DNA from: Schizophyllum amplum
Taxonomy: Eukaryota; Basidiomycota; Agaricomycetes; Agaricales; Schizophyllaceae
NCBI GenBank assembly: GCA_007026445.1
Contig: VDMD01000007.1
Location: 186,001 to 250,000 of the forward strand
Direction: 5' to 3'
DNA length: 64,000 bases
The notes under the pieces were generated by a model. The model worked only from the letters and a program-made list of their open reading frames with translations, had not been told where the DNA came from and searched no databases. The position numbers and the translations under genes are program-made. Positions 54,402 through 64,000 of this stretch are shown here, in pieces. Numbering within the stretch: position 1 is the stretch's first letter; each line of letters starts with the position of its first letter.

Positions 54402-56770
54402 CTAATATATATAACGGAAGGAATGGATCAGCTGTTCCTCCTGCTGCACGGATGTGTTCAGGACGCTGGAGGAAGGATCAACAGAGCGGCAAGGTGGGGA
54501 TAGAAAGATGACGAACTTCGCGGTCTTATCTGCGGCGGACGGTGACGCGCTGAACGCCTCCGCTTCACCCCGATCGAGTTTCTTGTTGAGGCCAACGAGA
54601 TGTTGACGGAAGGCTGTACGAGTCGACGATGAAGGAGGAGACAGATATCGTTGATCAGACAATGCCACAAAAGGAAAATTGGTGCTTACCCAGGCCAATC
54701 GACAGACTGAACATGAGAAGGCAGATCCCGGTCACGAAAGACTGCCAATAGCTTGGCCCCCATTTGGTTGGCCAGAGGTAGGATGTGGGAATCTATAATA
54801 ACCGGATGGTGAGTGATGGTTGAGCCACTCGACGTGCAGGCACATATACTGACCTGGGCGACGTTTCCAAATGCGCTTACAAATCCTATAGCCGCGGCGC
54901 GCTTGACGGGCGGGCGCGCGATAGAGGCGCTGTTCCAGCCGATGATGATGAAGCCACCTACACGCGCGCAGATGAGAGGGAAGCTTGGGGCACAAATGCA
55001 GCTTGACGTACCACTGTATCCCATGCACATCCCGAAGAGGGCGATGTATTGGCCAGCAACGCTTTTCGCTGCGATGACCATGAGCTATGCACTTATAGAT
55101 CAGTCAAGATGGGCGACTCACATGTAAGCGCCACGATATAACCCAGCACCGCAAACCCATAGCTCAGCGCTATATGGAAGAATTTATCACCCGTGCGGTC
55201 CGAGTGCCACGAATTCAGCAGAGAAAAGACGGTGGCGAACGCCCATGGCGGGAAAGTCAAGAGCAGAGTGATAGTCGTGCTGAAGCCGAGGTTCTTGGCG
55301 ATGGTTGGCAGGTACGCATTGAAGGAGAGGCCAAGGAGGTAGGTGAAGAACATGACACTGATGACGCGGTGGGTAAGCGAGAATATGAGGATAGTGTCAG
55401 AAGAGTCGGCTCAAAACCGAATGATATCGAGCACTTACGCCATAGCCCAGACCTTGATGTCAGTCAGTGCGAGGGCAAGGCCGCGCAGAATACCCGCCAC
55501 CGACTTCTCGTTCTCATCCGGGTCGTCCACGAGGCCGATGTCCTTGGCGAGCCTTCCCTGCGAGATCAGGCGCTCGCGTGCAGACAGCCAGCGCGTGCTA
55601 AGATGCGTGTAAGCTCTCTTCAGACTGGACGATAAAGGCTGCGCTCACGTTGTCGGGTAATCTGCGAGGAACAACGGAATACAGAGACCGAAGCTGACTG
55701 TGATCGCACCCTCGATAATAAAAAGCTGGTGGTCACTGTGTGAGGACGACATCGCAGAATGTGGCCAGAAGGATAAACACTCACCCAGCGCCATCCTCGA
55801 ATCCCGCGTACACCTTCCATGCCGGCGAGGACGCCAGCGGCAAGAAGCCCACCAAGACCCTGCGCAAGCATGTTGCCGGCGTTGATACTGGAAGGAGTGA
55901 GGGCGTTCGTGAATACTGCCTCTGCAGAAGAAAGAAAATGCACGCACTATGCAATCCTCAATCCGATCTCCTTGCGCGTATACCATCGTGAAAGGTAGTA
56001 GACAGCGGACGGATAGAGTGCAGCTTCAACGAAACCCAGCCAGAACCGGCAGACGACGAGGTGCGAAAACTGGTTGCAGAGCTAGCCGTAGTCTTTAACT
56101 ACTTGTGGACCGGGTTCGCGAGAGTGCTTACGGCAGTTAGAGCAGAAATTGCGCCCCAGACCGTGACAACGCCGGCAATGAACAGTCGCGGACGCGTGAT
56201 GGAGTTCATGACAATGGTCGAGGGTACTTGCATCTGGCAGTCGTAAGCAAACTCCCTCGGAATAGTCAATGGTGGTGGACTTACGAGAATATACCCGACG
56301 AAGAGAATAGAAAGGCCGGTCGCATACTGCGTGTCGTTGAGGTGAAGGTCCTCCTGTAGACCTTGGAGGCGCGCATTGGACATGTTGCCGCGCTACGGAC
56401 AGTATCAGAAGAGCTGCCTTTGACAGATACAGCGAGAGCGTACGTCCTGTCAATGCAAGTCAGAAACAATTCAAGAGCAGGTTGGGGACGGTGTACGTAC
56501 GATGAAGTTGAGAATGAAAACCTATTCATGCCCAGTGTTCAATACGGGATCTGTAGAGAGATGCACAGAGGAACGTACGATGATCAATACAGGCTAGCGA
56601 TGGGTGATATCAGCATTCGTCGAAGAGACTAGCAATGCACGACTGACCAAGCATCGCCAGTCGATCTTGCGCACGAGCAGACGCTCCTCCTCGACCGTCC
56701 ACTCCGCCGGTACTGACACCTCATTCTCCTGCCCATCGAAATCCTTCTCCGGTGACGACGAGCGCGACAT
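54402..56770 (-). CDS. MFS transporter, Dal5/allantoate-permease type, copy 1
   Basis: A proton-coupled 12-helix importer of the anion:cation symporter family (Dal5, Tna1, Liz1 relatives), which carry organic anions such as allantoate, nicotinate or sugar-acid-like compounds across the plasma membrane. The start is MSRSSSPEKDFDGQENEVSV (ATG 56770). Next come EWTVEEERLLVRKIDWRCL, the family signature MSNARLQGLQEDLHLNDTQY, MQVPSTIVMNSITRPRLFIA, FTYLLGLSFNAYLPTIAKNL, TLLLTFPPWAFATVFSLLNS, WHSDRTGDKFFHIALSYGF and ARPPVKRAAAIGFVSAFGN. The C-terminus is QHLVGLNKKLDRGEAEAFSA, then a last exon VQQEEQLIHSFRYIY ending at 54402. More than ten introns are needed. The paralogue at 61441-63775 shares sequence and intron positions throughout. 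No disabling mutation was seen, but internal junctions near 55700-56150 were not all checked. Confidence 0.88.
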
Positions 56771-57553
56771 GGTGATGGTCAAGCCAATTAACTTAGAGAA
56801 ACAGGAAAGCGAACGGCGCAAGACACCAAACCACACTCAATCCCCCCGCGCTTCCTTAAGTAGATGAAGGTCGTGGACGACCCGTTAGATGCGAAACATG
56901 ATAGCATTGCTCGTGCAGTGGGGATAGCCGCGGACACTGCGAAGTACTGATGTCAAGCGAACGTGTTGGGCGCGCCCGAACGTCGATCAAGCCTCTCTGA
57001 CCCCCGCCGCAGGCCGTGTGCCTGGTACTAGGGCACGTCAGCAGGGCGCTGGACGTAACCACTGTACGTCCATTGACTCAGAGCAGAGCTCGGAGGAAGG
57101 TTGGTTGACTACCTGGCGAGTGAAGGGGACCCGAGGTCGGCGCTACAAGCTGGACTGGATCAGAGGCATCGAGATTCGACTCCGGAGCCAGGTCCGAGCA
57201 ACGATCGAGCCGGCCGTGGGAATGAATCATGTGACTTTCACGAGAGTTGAACTTTGCTTTTGTTATCCTTCTGCGGCGCTAGCCATCCTGCTACGGCTCT
57301 GACCTGGCGTTTCTGGATGATATCAGGGACGACGCGTTCCGTGGTACTTCTAGATTACGGTGCAAGCTATTTGCGATAATGAACCCGACTTGAGCCTCCA
57401 GTTGAACGCAGTCACTCAAACTCGCGCAAACATGCATGAGTCCATGGATGTCTTTCGCCATCTAAATGTGCTGTCAGGCTTACACAGCTGCTCATAAATT
57501 CACTCTTCTTGTCGGATTGCAGTATCATAAATACGTAAATATATACAGACGAT
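56771..57553. other. Gap between MFS copy 1 and the dehydrogenase gene
   Basis: About 780 bases with the MFS copy 1 promoter and the dehydrogenase 3' flank. Nothing else is recognised. Confidence 0.4.
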
Positions 57554-58914
57554 TTACACTTGCTGGTTCATGATGACCACCTTCAGATCCTCGCCCTTTC
57601 TTACCGCCTCCAGCGCCTCCTTACTCTTCGACATCGGAAAGACCGCAGTGATCATCGGCTTCAAATCGATGCACCCTCGCGCAATCAGGTCGATGGCCGT
57701 CTGGAAGCAGCCTGCCGTGTAGCGAACCGAACCCAGCACGTTGAGCTCCTTCGCCACGATGGAGAACGTCGGGAACGCGTTGATGGGGCGCCCGAGGCCG
57801 GCTTGGACATCTAAGTGAGGGTCAGCGGACACGCTCGCGCTCAGCCGGGGCACGAAGGCAGACTCACACGTTCCGCCAGAGTGCACAAACGCCATTCCAG
57901 CATGCATGCACGGCTCCGCGCCAGCAGCCTCGACGACGATGTCAACACCCCACGAATCGACGCCCGCCGCGGCAAGGGCTTGCGCCTTGAAAGCCTCTGC
58001 CCATTCAGGGTATTCTTGCCCTTCCGGGCGAGCGAGGGAAACGGCGGCATAGTCCGCCCAGAGCTTCTTCGCAAAGTCGACGCGAGACTGGGAGATGTCG
58101 AAGGCGAGGATCTTGGAAACACCGTATGCGCGCGCGGTGGCCATGACGAGGCAGCCGAGGGGGCCACAGCCGCTATGGAAGATGGTCAGTTTGGACAGGA
58201 TAGAGAAAAGGAGCAAAAGAGAAACGCACAAGACCGCGATTGTCTGCCCTGCAGAGAATTGGGCGCGCTTGGCAAGCTGGACGGCGACTGCAAGCGGCTG
58301 GATGCAGCCGGCCTCTTCCCAGGACACGTTCTCGGGAATTTTGACAAGGAAGTCGGCATCGCAGGCGTAGTATTGTGCGAGTGCTGTGTATGTGATCAGA
58401 GCTATCCACATCGTGCTGGTCTAGCGCACTTACTGCCGTGCGTTGGCGCCATGGATGCCTGACGGAACTGGCGGCAGACGTTCGTTTTGCCTGTCTTGCA
58501 GTTGAAGCACCTATTTTGTCTGTCAGTCAAATGAAAGGGGAAGGGAGCTTGCACAGCTCACTTGCGGCAGAACATGGTAGGCTCGATCGCGACGCGGTCG
58601 CCGATCTTGAAGTCAGAGACGCCAGCGCCGACAGCAGAGACTGTCCCCGCAGACTCATGTCCAAGGACGAGCGGCTCAGTGATTGGCTTGCCAAAGCCGC
58701 CGTGATTGTAATTGTGAAGCTGGGAGAATAGTTGGGTTGAGGGCGTAGCACTGAAGGAGGAAGGCAAAGCGAAACGCACGTCACTACCGCAAAGCCCTGT
58801 AGACTCTACCTTGACGAGTACATCATCGGCGCCTACTTGGGGCATCGCGATGTCCTGTATCTCGACAGTCATCGCCTTCATGAGCAGGCATGCGTTGTTC
58901 GTTGAGGCAGCCAT
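57554..58914 (-). CDS. Zinc-type medium-chain dehydrogenase, sorbitol/xylitol dehydrogenase-like
   Basis: NAD(P)-dependent oxidation of a polyol or sugar-type hydroxyl. ATG 58914 opens MAASTNNACLLMKAMTVEIQ. VKVESTGLCGSDV gives the catalytic-zinc Cys. HNYNHGGFGKPITEPLVLGH gives the His and the GHE motif (VLGHESAG). A four-Cys structural-zinc loop lies in FCRKCFNCKTGKTNVCRQ. The nucleotide-binding GCGPLGCLVMATARAYGVS is followed by FDISQSRVDFAKKLWADYA, with Asp after the beta-2 strand favouring NAD. VDIVVEAAGAEPCMHAG, AKELNVLGSVRYTAGCF and the end KSKEALEAVRKGEDLKVVI complete the family pattern. About 370 residues. The substrate cannot be read from the sequence. It is divergently paired with the aldolase gene. 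Confidence 0.92.
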
Positions 58915-59266
58915 TGTTCACGGCGGCAAAAGGACGGTCAGTATGGTATGGGGTGTCGTCCCTTGGCGCTTCGCATCCTTATGAGCGCGCGAGGGGGACG
59001 CCCGCGATTGGTCTGACATAACTTAGATGCCGCGCGATGTGGGCGCGATACGACCACGGACAAGAGCGGCTGAACAGAGATGAATTGCACGGGGCGGAGC
59101 GGGGGTGATCTGATCGGACCGAGTGCCGACTCGGGTTGCCGCCCCTCCCCGACGGGCGCCTATCTCAGATAGCTCTTGTCCTTGAGCTTGATCAGATTCA
59201 GCAGGATGCCGTGAGGATATATACTCGCTCACCCCGTGCACCCTCGCTTCCCCCTCTCCGCCAGCC
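58915..59266. promoter_or_regulatory. Shared divergent promoter of dehydrogenase and aldolase
   Basis: 352 bases separate the two start codons. A tatact-type element (gaggatatatactcgctc) lies about 45 bases before the aldolase ATG. No palindromic activator site was recognised. Shared control of the two enzymes is inference. Confidence 0.55.
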
Positions 59267-60441
59267 ATGTCTTACGCGTCCATTCCTGCCCCTGCCTCCG
59301 CCCGCGACGCTGAAGGTCTCCTCGGCCTGCAGCGCACCATGGCTCTCGCGTCTAACCCCCGCCGACCAGTAGTTGGTGCGTGATGTGCGATCGCGCCGTG
59401 TCCCCAGCTCAGCCGCCCCCAAGGCTCGTGGATGCAGCTCCCGGGCGCGTCGCTCGCTAGGATGATCGCGCAAATGGGCTTCGACGTGCGTGATCACCGC
59501 TTCACCTCCCATCCGCACGCTCAATTCCCTCCAGTTTGTTCTCATCGACTGCGAGCATGGCGACATTGCAGACAGCGCGATGCATGCGGCTGTCGGTGCG
59601 ATCGCCGCACAGGGCTCCTCTCCCATTGTCCGTATTCCAGCACCGGTCGACTGGATCGTCAAGCGCGCTCTGGACACGGGAGGTAAGCGCATACGCCCTA
59701 AATTCCCTCCCACCACTCACCACAACTCCGTAGCTCACGGCTTGCTCTGCCCAATGATGTCTACCGTCGCAGATGCTGAGAACCTCGTCCGCTTCGCTAA
59801 GTTCCCCGTGCCCAAAGACCAGCGGACGCCGGGGACCATCTCTGGCATTCGGGGTGCCGGCTCGCCATTTGCACCTGCTGTGTTCCATCAGGGAATGGGT
59901 GACTACATTTCCACGGCGAACAAGAACACGTTCATCGCAGTGCAAATCGAGACTGTCGAAGGGCTTGAGAATTGCGAGGAGATCGCAAAGGTGGACGGCA
60001 TTGGTGTGTGAGGGTCCGCGCTTACTGAGTTCCTCCCTGACGCCGTTCCTCCGCGTTTTTAGACATGCTCTTCGTCGGGTGGGTTTGCGAGGCTTTTCGG
60101 ATATACTATGAAGGCTGACCGACTAACCAGCCCGAACGACCTCTGCTCCTCGATGGGATATCCGGCGCTGGAGCACCCAAACATCCCCGAGGTGCAGGAG
60201 GCAATCAAGCGCGTTCTCGCCGCCGCAAAAGCGGCAGGAAAGTACGCCGGCATGTTCTGCTTGTCCGCAGAGCAAGTGCGCGCGCGATACGAGCAAGGAT
60301 GTACGTTCGCACAATACGAGACCAGAACGCCCTGTGACCCTTGCCCTAACAGTCGATTTCATGAACATGGGAGCGGACATCGTCGCGCTCGGGATATGGA
60401 ACGCGGTGGAGATGGCGAAAATCAAGGACCTCCGTCCGTAG
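59267..60441 (+). CDS. HpcH/HpaI-family class II aldolase
   Basis: This family cleaves 2-oxo-4-hydroxy acids, such as 2-keto-3-deoxy sugar acids, to pyruvate plus an aldehyde, using a divalent metal. ATG 59267 gives MSYASIPAPASARDAEGLLG; an intron leads to GSWMQLPGASLARMIAQMGF; then FVLIDCEHGDIADSAMHAAV with the DxEH motif, SSPIVRIPAPVDWIVKRALD with the substrate-binding Arg, HGLLCPMMSTVADAENLVRF, AVQIETVEGLENCEEIAKV with the metal Glu, and DMLFVG spliced to PNDLCSSMGYPALEHPNIPE with the metal Asp. The last exon reads FMNMGADIVALGIWNAVEMA, stop at 60441. About 285 residues, normal. Seven or so exons. Relatives in fungi include the last enzyme of the L-rhamnose (Lra4) route, but the substrate is not established here. 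Confidence 0.92.
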
Positions 60442-61440
60442 AGCGCGCTAATCTGTGTACTGTATATCAGAGACATACGTATGTATCTTGCATAGATTAT
60501 GGCAAACCCGACCTACTGCATGTTGATGCCCACCGAGGAAATGATGGACGGATCATCAGATCCATGGCTATAAGGAACTGGCAGTGGATAGAGAAAGGTC
60601 CAACTCAGGCAGGAAAGTCACGGGGTCGCGTTTCGGCAGTCGCCGGCCTGCTTCAACTTCGACAAAAGTTCGAGGTTGCCGTCGGACCTCGTTCTTCTGG
60701 AATCCGCAATGTCCGTGCCACATAGGTGCCACATAAGGCTTCAGCGCTTCAGCCCCAACCTATACATACCCGAGCTTGACACGTTTCCCGTCAATATCGT
60801 ATTCTTCACTCTTAGGACGCACTGGTGACAGTGGAATTAAATGAAACCACTGGTAAGACAGCGAAGCCTTGTCAATGAATCAGTAAGCATCTTGCACTCC
60901 TCTCCCTGCGGGGCTGTTATTTGGCTTGGCGTGTTGGTTTGGGTCCGAGTTCGGATAATGCCGAGGATCAAGTGACGCCGCTTGCAATGCTCAGGCTGTT
61001 CGCCCATTACGACTTTCCACCTCTCGGTCTCTTCGACGACTACGGCGCGCCTACTTAGGTCCCCTTCTTTGACCGTCTCACTGAATGTGGAACAATGGAC
61101 ATAAGCGAATAGAAATGACGAACTTTACCCCTTCCCGCCAGGATTCCGCGCAACGGGCTGCGACGGGGATGATCGACGCGCCCCCAGGATCCCACCCACA
61201 GAGCTTGCCCGATAGGGCTGCCCTGGTGCTGTCCCCGCCTTGATAGGGTCAGGCCGACGCCGCCGTTTATCTCCAGCGCGCCGGTATCAGGCCTCCACCT
61301 CAATCTCACCCAATCACGTTCGTCCTGGCCAGATGACCAGTTATCGGCGCAAGAGTCAAACTTCGATACTTAAGACGGCGCGGGGTGGGAAGAACGGTGT
61401 TTCTTGTGTCGTGCGCCTCGCCAAGTGACCATCAACGAGC
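60442..61440. other. Gap between aldolase and MFS copy 2
   Basis: About 1 kb with the aldolase 3' flank and the MFS copy 2 promoter. No gene is supported. Confidence 0.4.
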
Positions 61441-63775
61441 ATGTCGCGGTCAACGTCACCAGAGAAAGACGTGGGCATGAGCGAGATGGAAACGCCTGTG
61501 GAGTGGTCGGAGGCGGAGGAGCGCCGTCTGGTCCGCAAGATTGACTTGCGGTGTATGGTATGCGACATGACTTCTTTTTCGTGATCAAGACTGATGTGCC
61601 TTCAGCCTGCGCTGGTCATTGTAGGTACCAGGCTCAGGTCCCTCTGCGATATGCTAACCAAATAACGCAGCTATTCATTCTCAACTTCATTGTACGTGAT
61701 CCAGTTGCGCCTCATGCTTATTGAGACTAATATACATCTTTCAGGACGTGAGTACTGCTACACAGTAAGGATTCACATTCAGGCTAAGCTGGCACCAGCG
61801 TGGCAACCTGTCCAATGCGCGTCTCCAAGGTCTGCAGGAGGATCTCAGTCTCAACGACACCGAGTTCGCGACTTGCCTCTCTGTGCTCTTTGCCGGTTAC
61901 ATCTTCGTAAGTCCATAGCTCCGACCGGTCTATATAGCAATCATTGACTCGGCCCAGATGCAAGTTCCCTCGAACTTGATCATGAACGCGATCCCATACC
62001 CGCGCCTCTTTATGGCCACCGTCGTCTCCCTCTGGGGCGCCATCTCTGCGCTAACCTCGGTACGCACTGTGCCCACCTGTATGCCGTTGACCTTGCTCAC
62101 GTCCTTACCCCCATAACCAGCTATGCGACAGCTTCTCTCACCTCGTCGTCTGCCGTTTCTGGCTCGGCTTTGTCGAGGCCGCTTTCTACCCGTCTGCGGT
62201 ATACTATCTCTCTCGATGGTACACGCGCAAGGAAATTGGTCTCAGAATTGCTTTGTGGGTATTTTCCATGTCGGTTGTCACCGAGCCTCATGAAGCGATA
62301 TCCCGTAGCCTCAATGCCGGGAACATGCTCGCGCAGGGCCTTGGTGGTCTGCTTGCCGCCGGTATTCTCAGCGGCATGGAGGGCGCGCGCGGCATTCGTG
62401 GTTGGCGATGGGTACGTTGCATATATCTTGGATACTTCTAATTTACCACTTAATTCTGCGTTACCTTTAGCTGTTCATCATCGAGGGCACCATTACCGTC
62501 GCGTTTGGCCTGCTCATGCCTTTCATCCTCGCAGACTATCCTACGACGTAAGTCAGCTCGCCTCCTGTGGGTTAGGCGCAAGCGTGGAAGCTCATCGCCC
62601 GCTCTTAGCACGCGCTGGATGTCCGACCGTGAGCGCGAAATTTCGCAGGCCCGCCTTGCCAAGGACGTTGGGCTCATCGACAACCCGGACGAGAGCGAGA
62701 AATCGGGGTCTGGTATTCTCCATGGGCTGGTTCTGGCGCTCACCGACCTGAAGGTGTGGGCCTTGGCGTACGTCGTTTATACCTTTTCGCAATGTTTAAC
62801 GGGGCGCTTACACGGCTTTATTTTCTTCCTTTCAGCTTCATGTACTTCACGTACATCATGGGCCTCTCCTTCGGCCAGTACATGCCCACTATCACCAAGA
62901 CGCTCGGTTTCAGCACGACGATCACGCTGCTGCTGACATTCCCGCCGTGGGCCTTCGCCACCATCTTTGCCCTCGTAAACTCGTGGCACTCGGACCGCAC
63001 CGGGGAGAAGTTCTTCCACATTGCCCTCAGCTATGGGTTCGCGTTGCTCGGGTATATTGTGGCACTTTCGTGTAAGTTGATATAGCACGGTCCCTTGGGC
63101 GTCGTTATTCACAGTGACATGGGTATTCAGCTGACACGATCGCCGGCAAATACGTCTCTCTCTTCGGCATGTGCATGGGCTTCAGCGGTGCGTACCAAAG
63201 TCCGCATTTTTCTGTTGCACCTTCTTATGCCGCGGATACTTAGGTGGCATTGTTACCCTTGGATGGATCAGCTCCTCTCTTCCACGCCCACCTGTCAAGC
63301 GTGCTGCTTCAATCGCCTTCGTCAATGCCTTCGCAAATATCGGACAGGTGTGTATTGCGCTTAAGATGAAGCCGTTCGCTAACCCGCGGCAATCCTAGAT
63401 CCCTACGTCCTATCTCTGGGCCTCCAACTGGGGTCCCAAGTACTGGCAGTCGTTCGTCACCGAGATCTGCCTCATGGTGGTTAGCTTGTGTATCGGCCTC
63501 GGTGCGTTTCCGGGCGTTTCTGGTTGCCTAGCTCTTCTCTAACCGTTGTCCTGGCGCAGGCTACCGCCAATATCTCATTCACCTCAACAAGAAGCTGGAA
63601 AGTGGTGAGGCGGAGGCGTTCAACACCACAGCACCCGCGGTGGAGAAGACAGCAGCGTGCGTTTTCTACACGATTACATTACCGACATTCGACGTGCTGA
63701 TTGGTGTCCAGCGTCTTGCATACGACTGTCCAGCAGGAGGAGCAGCTCGCTCATTCCTTCCGGTATCTGTATTGA
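61441..63775 (+). CDS. MFS transporter, Dal5/allantoate-permease type, copy 2
   Basis: Plus-strand paralogue of the gene at 54402. ATG 61441 gives MSRSTSPEKDVGMSEMETPV and EWSEAEERRLVRKIDLRCM. After several short introns come LSNARLQGLQEDLSLNDTEF, MQVPSNLIMNAIPYPRLFMA, LCDSFSHLVVCRFWLGFVEA, AFYPSAVYYLSRWYTRKEIG (family motif), LNAGNMLAQGLGGLLAAGIL, LFIIEGTITVAFGLLMPFIL, FTYIMGLSFGQYMPTITKTL, WHSDRTGEKFFHIALSYGF, LPRPPVKRAASIAFVNAFAN, then SYLWASNWGPKYWQSFVTEI, QYLIHLNKKLESGEAEAFNT and QQEEQLAHSFRYLY with stop at 63775. Twelve membrane segments are expected. Substrate class would be organic anions. The copy is clearly diverged in hydrophilic loops from copy 1 but keeps the same gene structure. 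Confidence 0.9.
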
Positions 63776-63979
63776 ATAGGCTCCAGGGAGTTGTCTCAAC
63801 TACATGGATAGTGATGATATTCTGAATGCAGCTTGTGCGTGTATGCTCGTGATACCGTTGGGGAGCAGAGCCTGAGCAGAACATACCTGGTGTCCACGAC
63901 AATCTTGGGAAGCTTAATCGTTCAACATGGATTGCCTGACATTTATGCATGAAACTGCTTGTTACGGCGGGAGTGTTAT

Positions 63980-64000
63980 GGGCGCTTGGCACAGGGGTAG
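63980..64000 (+). tRNA. 5' end of a second tRNA-Ala(CGC) gene, cut by the window edge
   Basis: The last 21 bases, starting gggcgcttggcac, are identical to the 5' end of the tRNA-Ala gene at 54119-54199, including the A box. The start lies 204 bp after the stop of MFS copy 2, almost the same spacing as the other pair. The anticodon is outside the window, so identity is inferred. Confidence 0.8.

Overview
The window is nuclear DNA from a filamentous basidiomycete, most likely an Agaricomycete. Protein-coding genes are broken by many short introns (about 45-65 nt, mostly GT-AG), lie close together on both strands, and include a basidiomycete-type CACTA-like transposon protein, ERG6, fungal Galpha, HOPS and mRNA-export genes. 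tRNA genes carry 9-10 nt introns. There are no operons, CRISPR arrays or other prokaryotic features. Exon boundaries were worked out by eye from reading frame and splice sites, so outer gene limits are firmer than every internal junction.

Layout. 1-4200: end of an unknown reading frame, then a CACTA/EnSpm-like transposon gene. 4349-6793 (-): unknown intron-rich gene with an AT-hook and acidic tail. 7195-19000: a large inverted arrangement in which a nearly identical unknown gene (7327-8853 on -, 17342-18868 on +) flanks an ankyrin-repeat gene (10308-13018, -) and the mRNA-export receptor MEX67 (13760-16151, -). 19137-20597 (+): unknown gene. 21058-22549: a 1.4-kb foldback (hairpin) element with a short internal spacer and a repeated 19-bp motif. 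22841-26864 (-): VPS39/VAM6 of the HOPS complex. 27150-29517 (-): GUP1-like MBOAT acyltransferase. 29987-35699 (-): two paralogous short-chain dehydrogenases on either side of an unknown Arg/His-rich gene. 36345: tRNA-Ile(UAU). 36605-37890 (-): cyclophilin with a predicted myristoylated N-terminus. 39434-48702 (+): Galpha, ERG6, SGD1/NOM1 and EFM4. 50399-53398 (+): CRZ1-like C2H2 factor. 54119-64000: a second inverted arrangement, in which each outer side carries an MFS transporter followed about 200 bp later by an intron-containing tRNA-Ala(CGC), and the centre holds a divergently transcribed zinc-type sugar/polyol dehydrogenase and an HpcH/HpaI-type aldolase.

How the genes work together. 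Most are housekeeping genes of unrelated function. The exception is 54402-63775, which looks like a small catabolic cluster: two anion/acid-type MFS permeases, a dehydrogenase and a class II oxo-acid aldolase, the last two sharing a 352-bp divergent promoter. The recurring theme of the window is gene duplication in inverted orientation. The most interesting single-residue observation is a Galpha whose switch I carries Ser where nearly all Galpha proteins have Gly, the same change that makes Galpha insensitive to RGS proteins.
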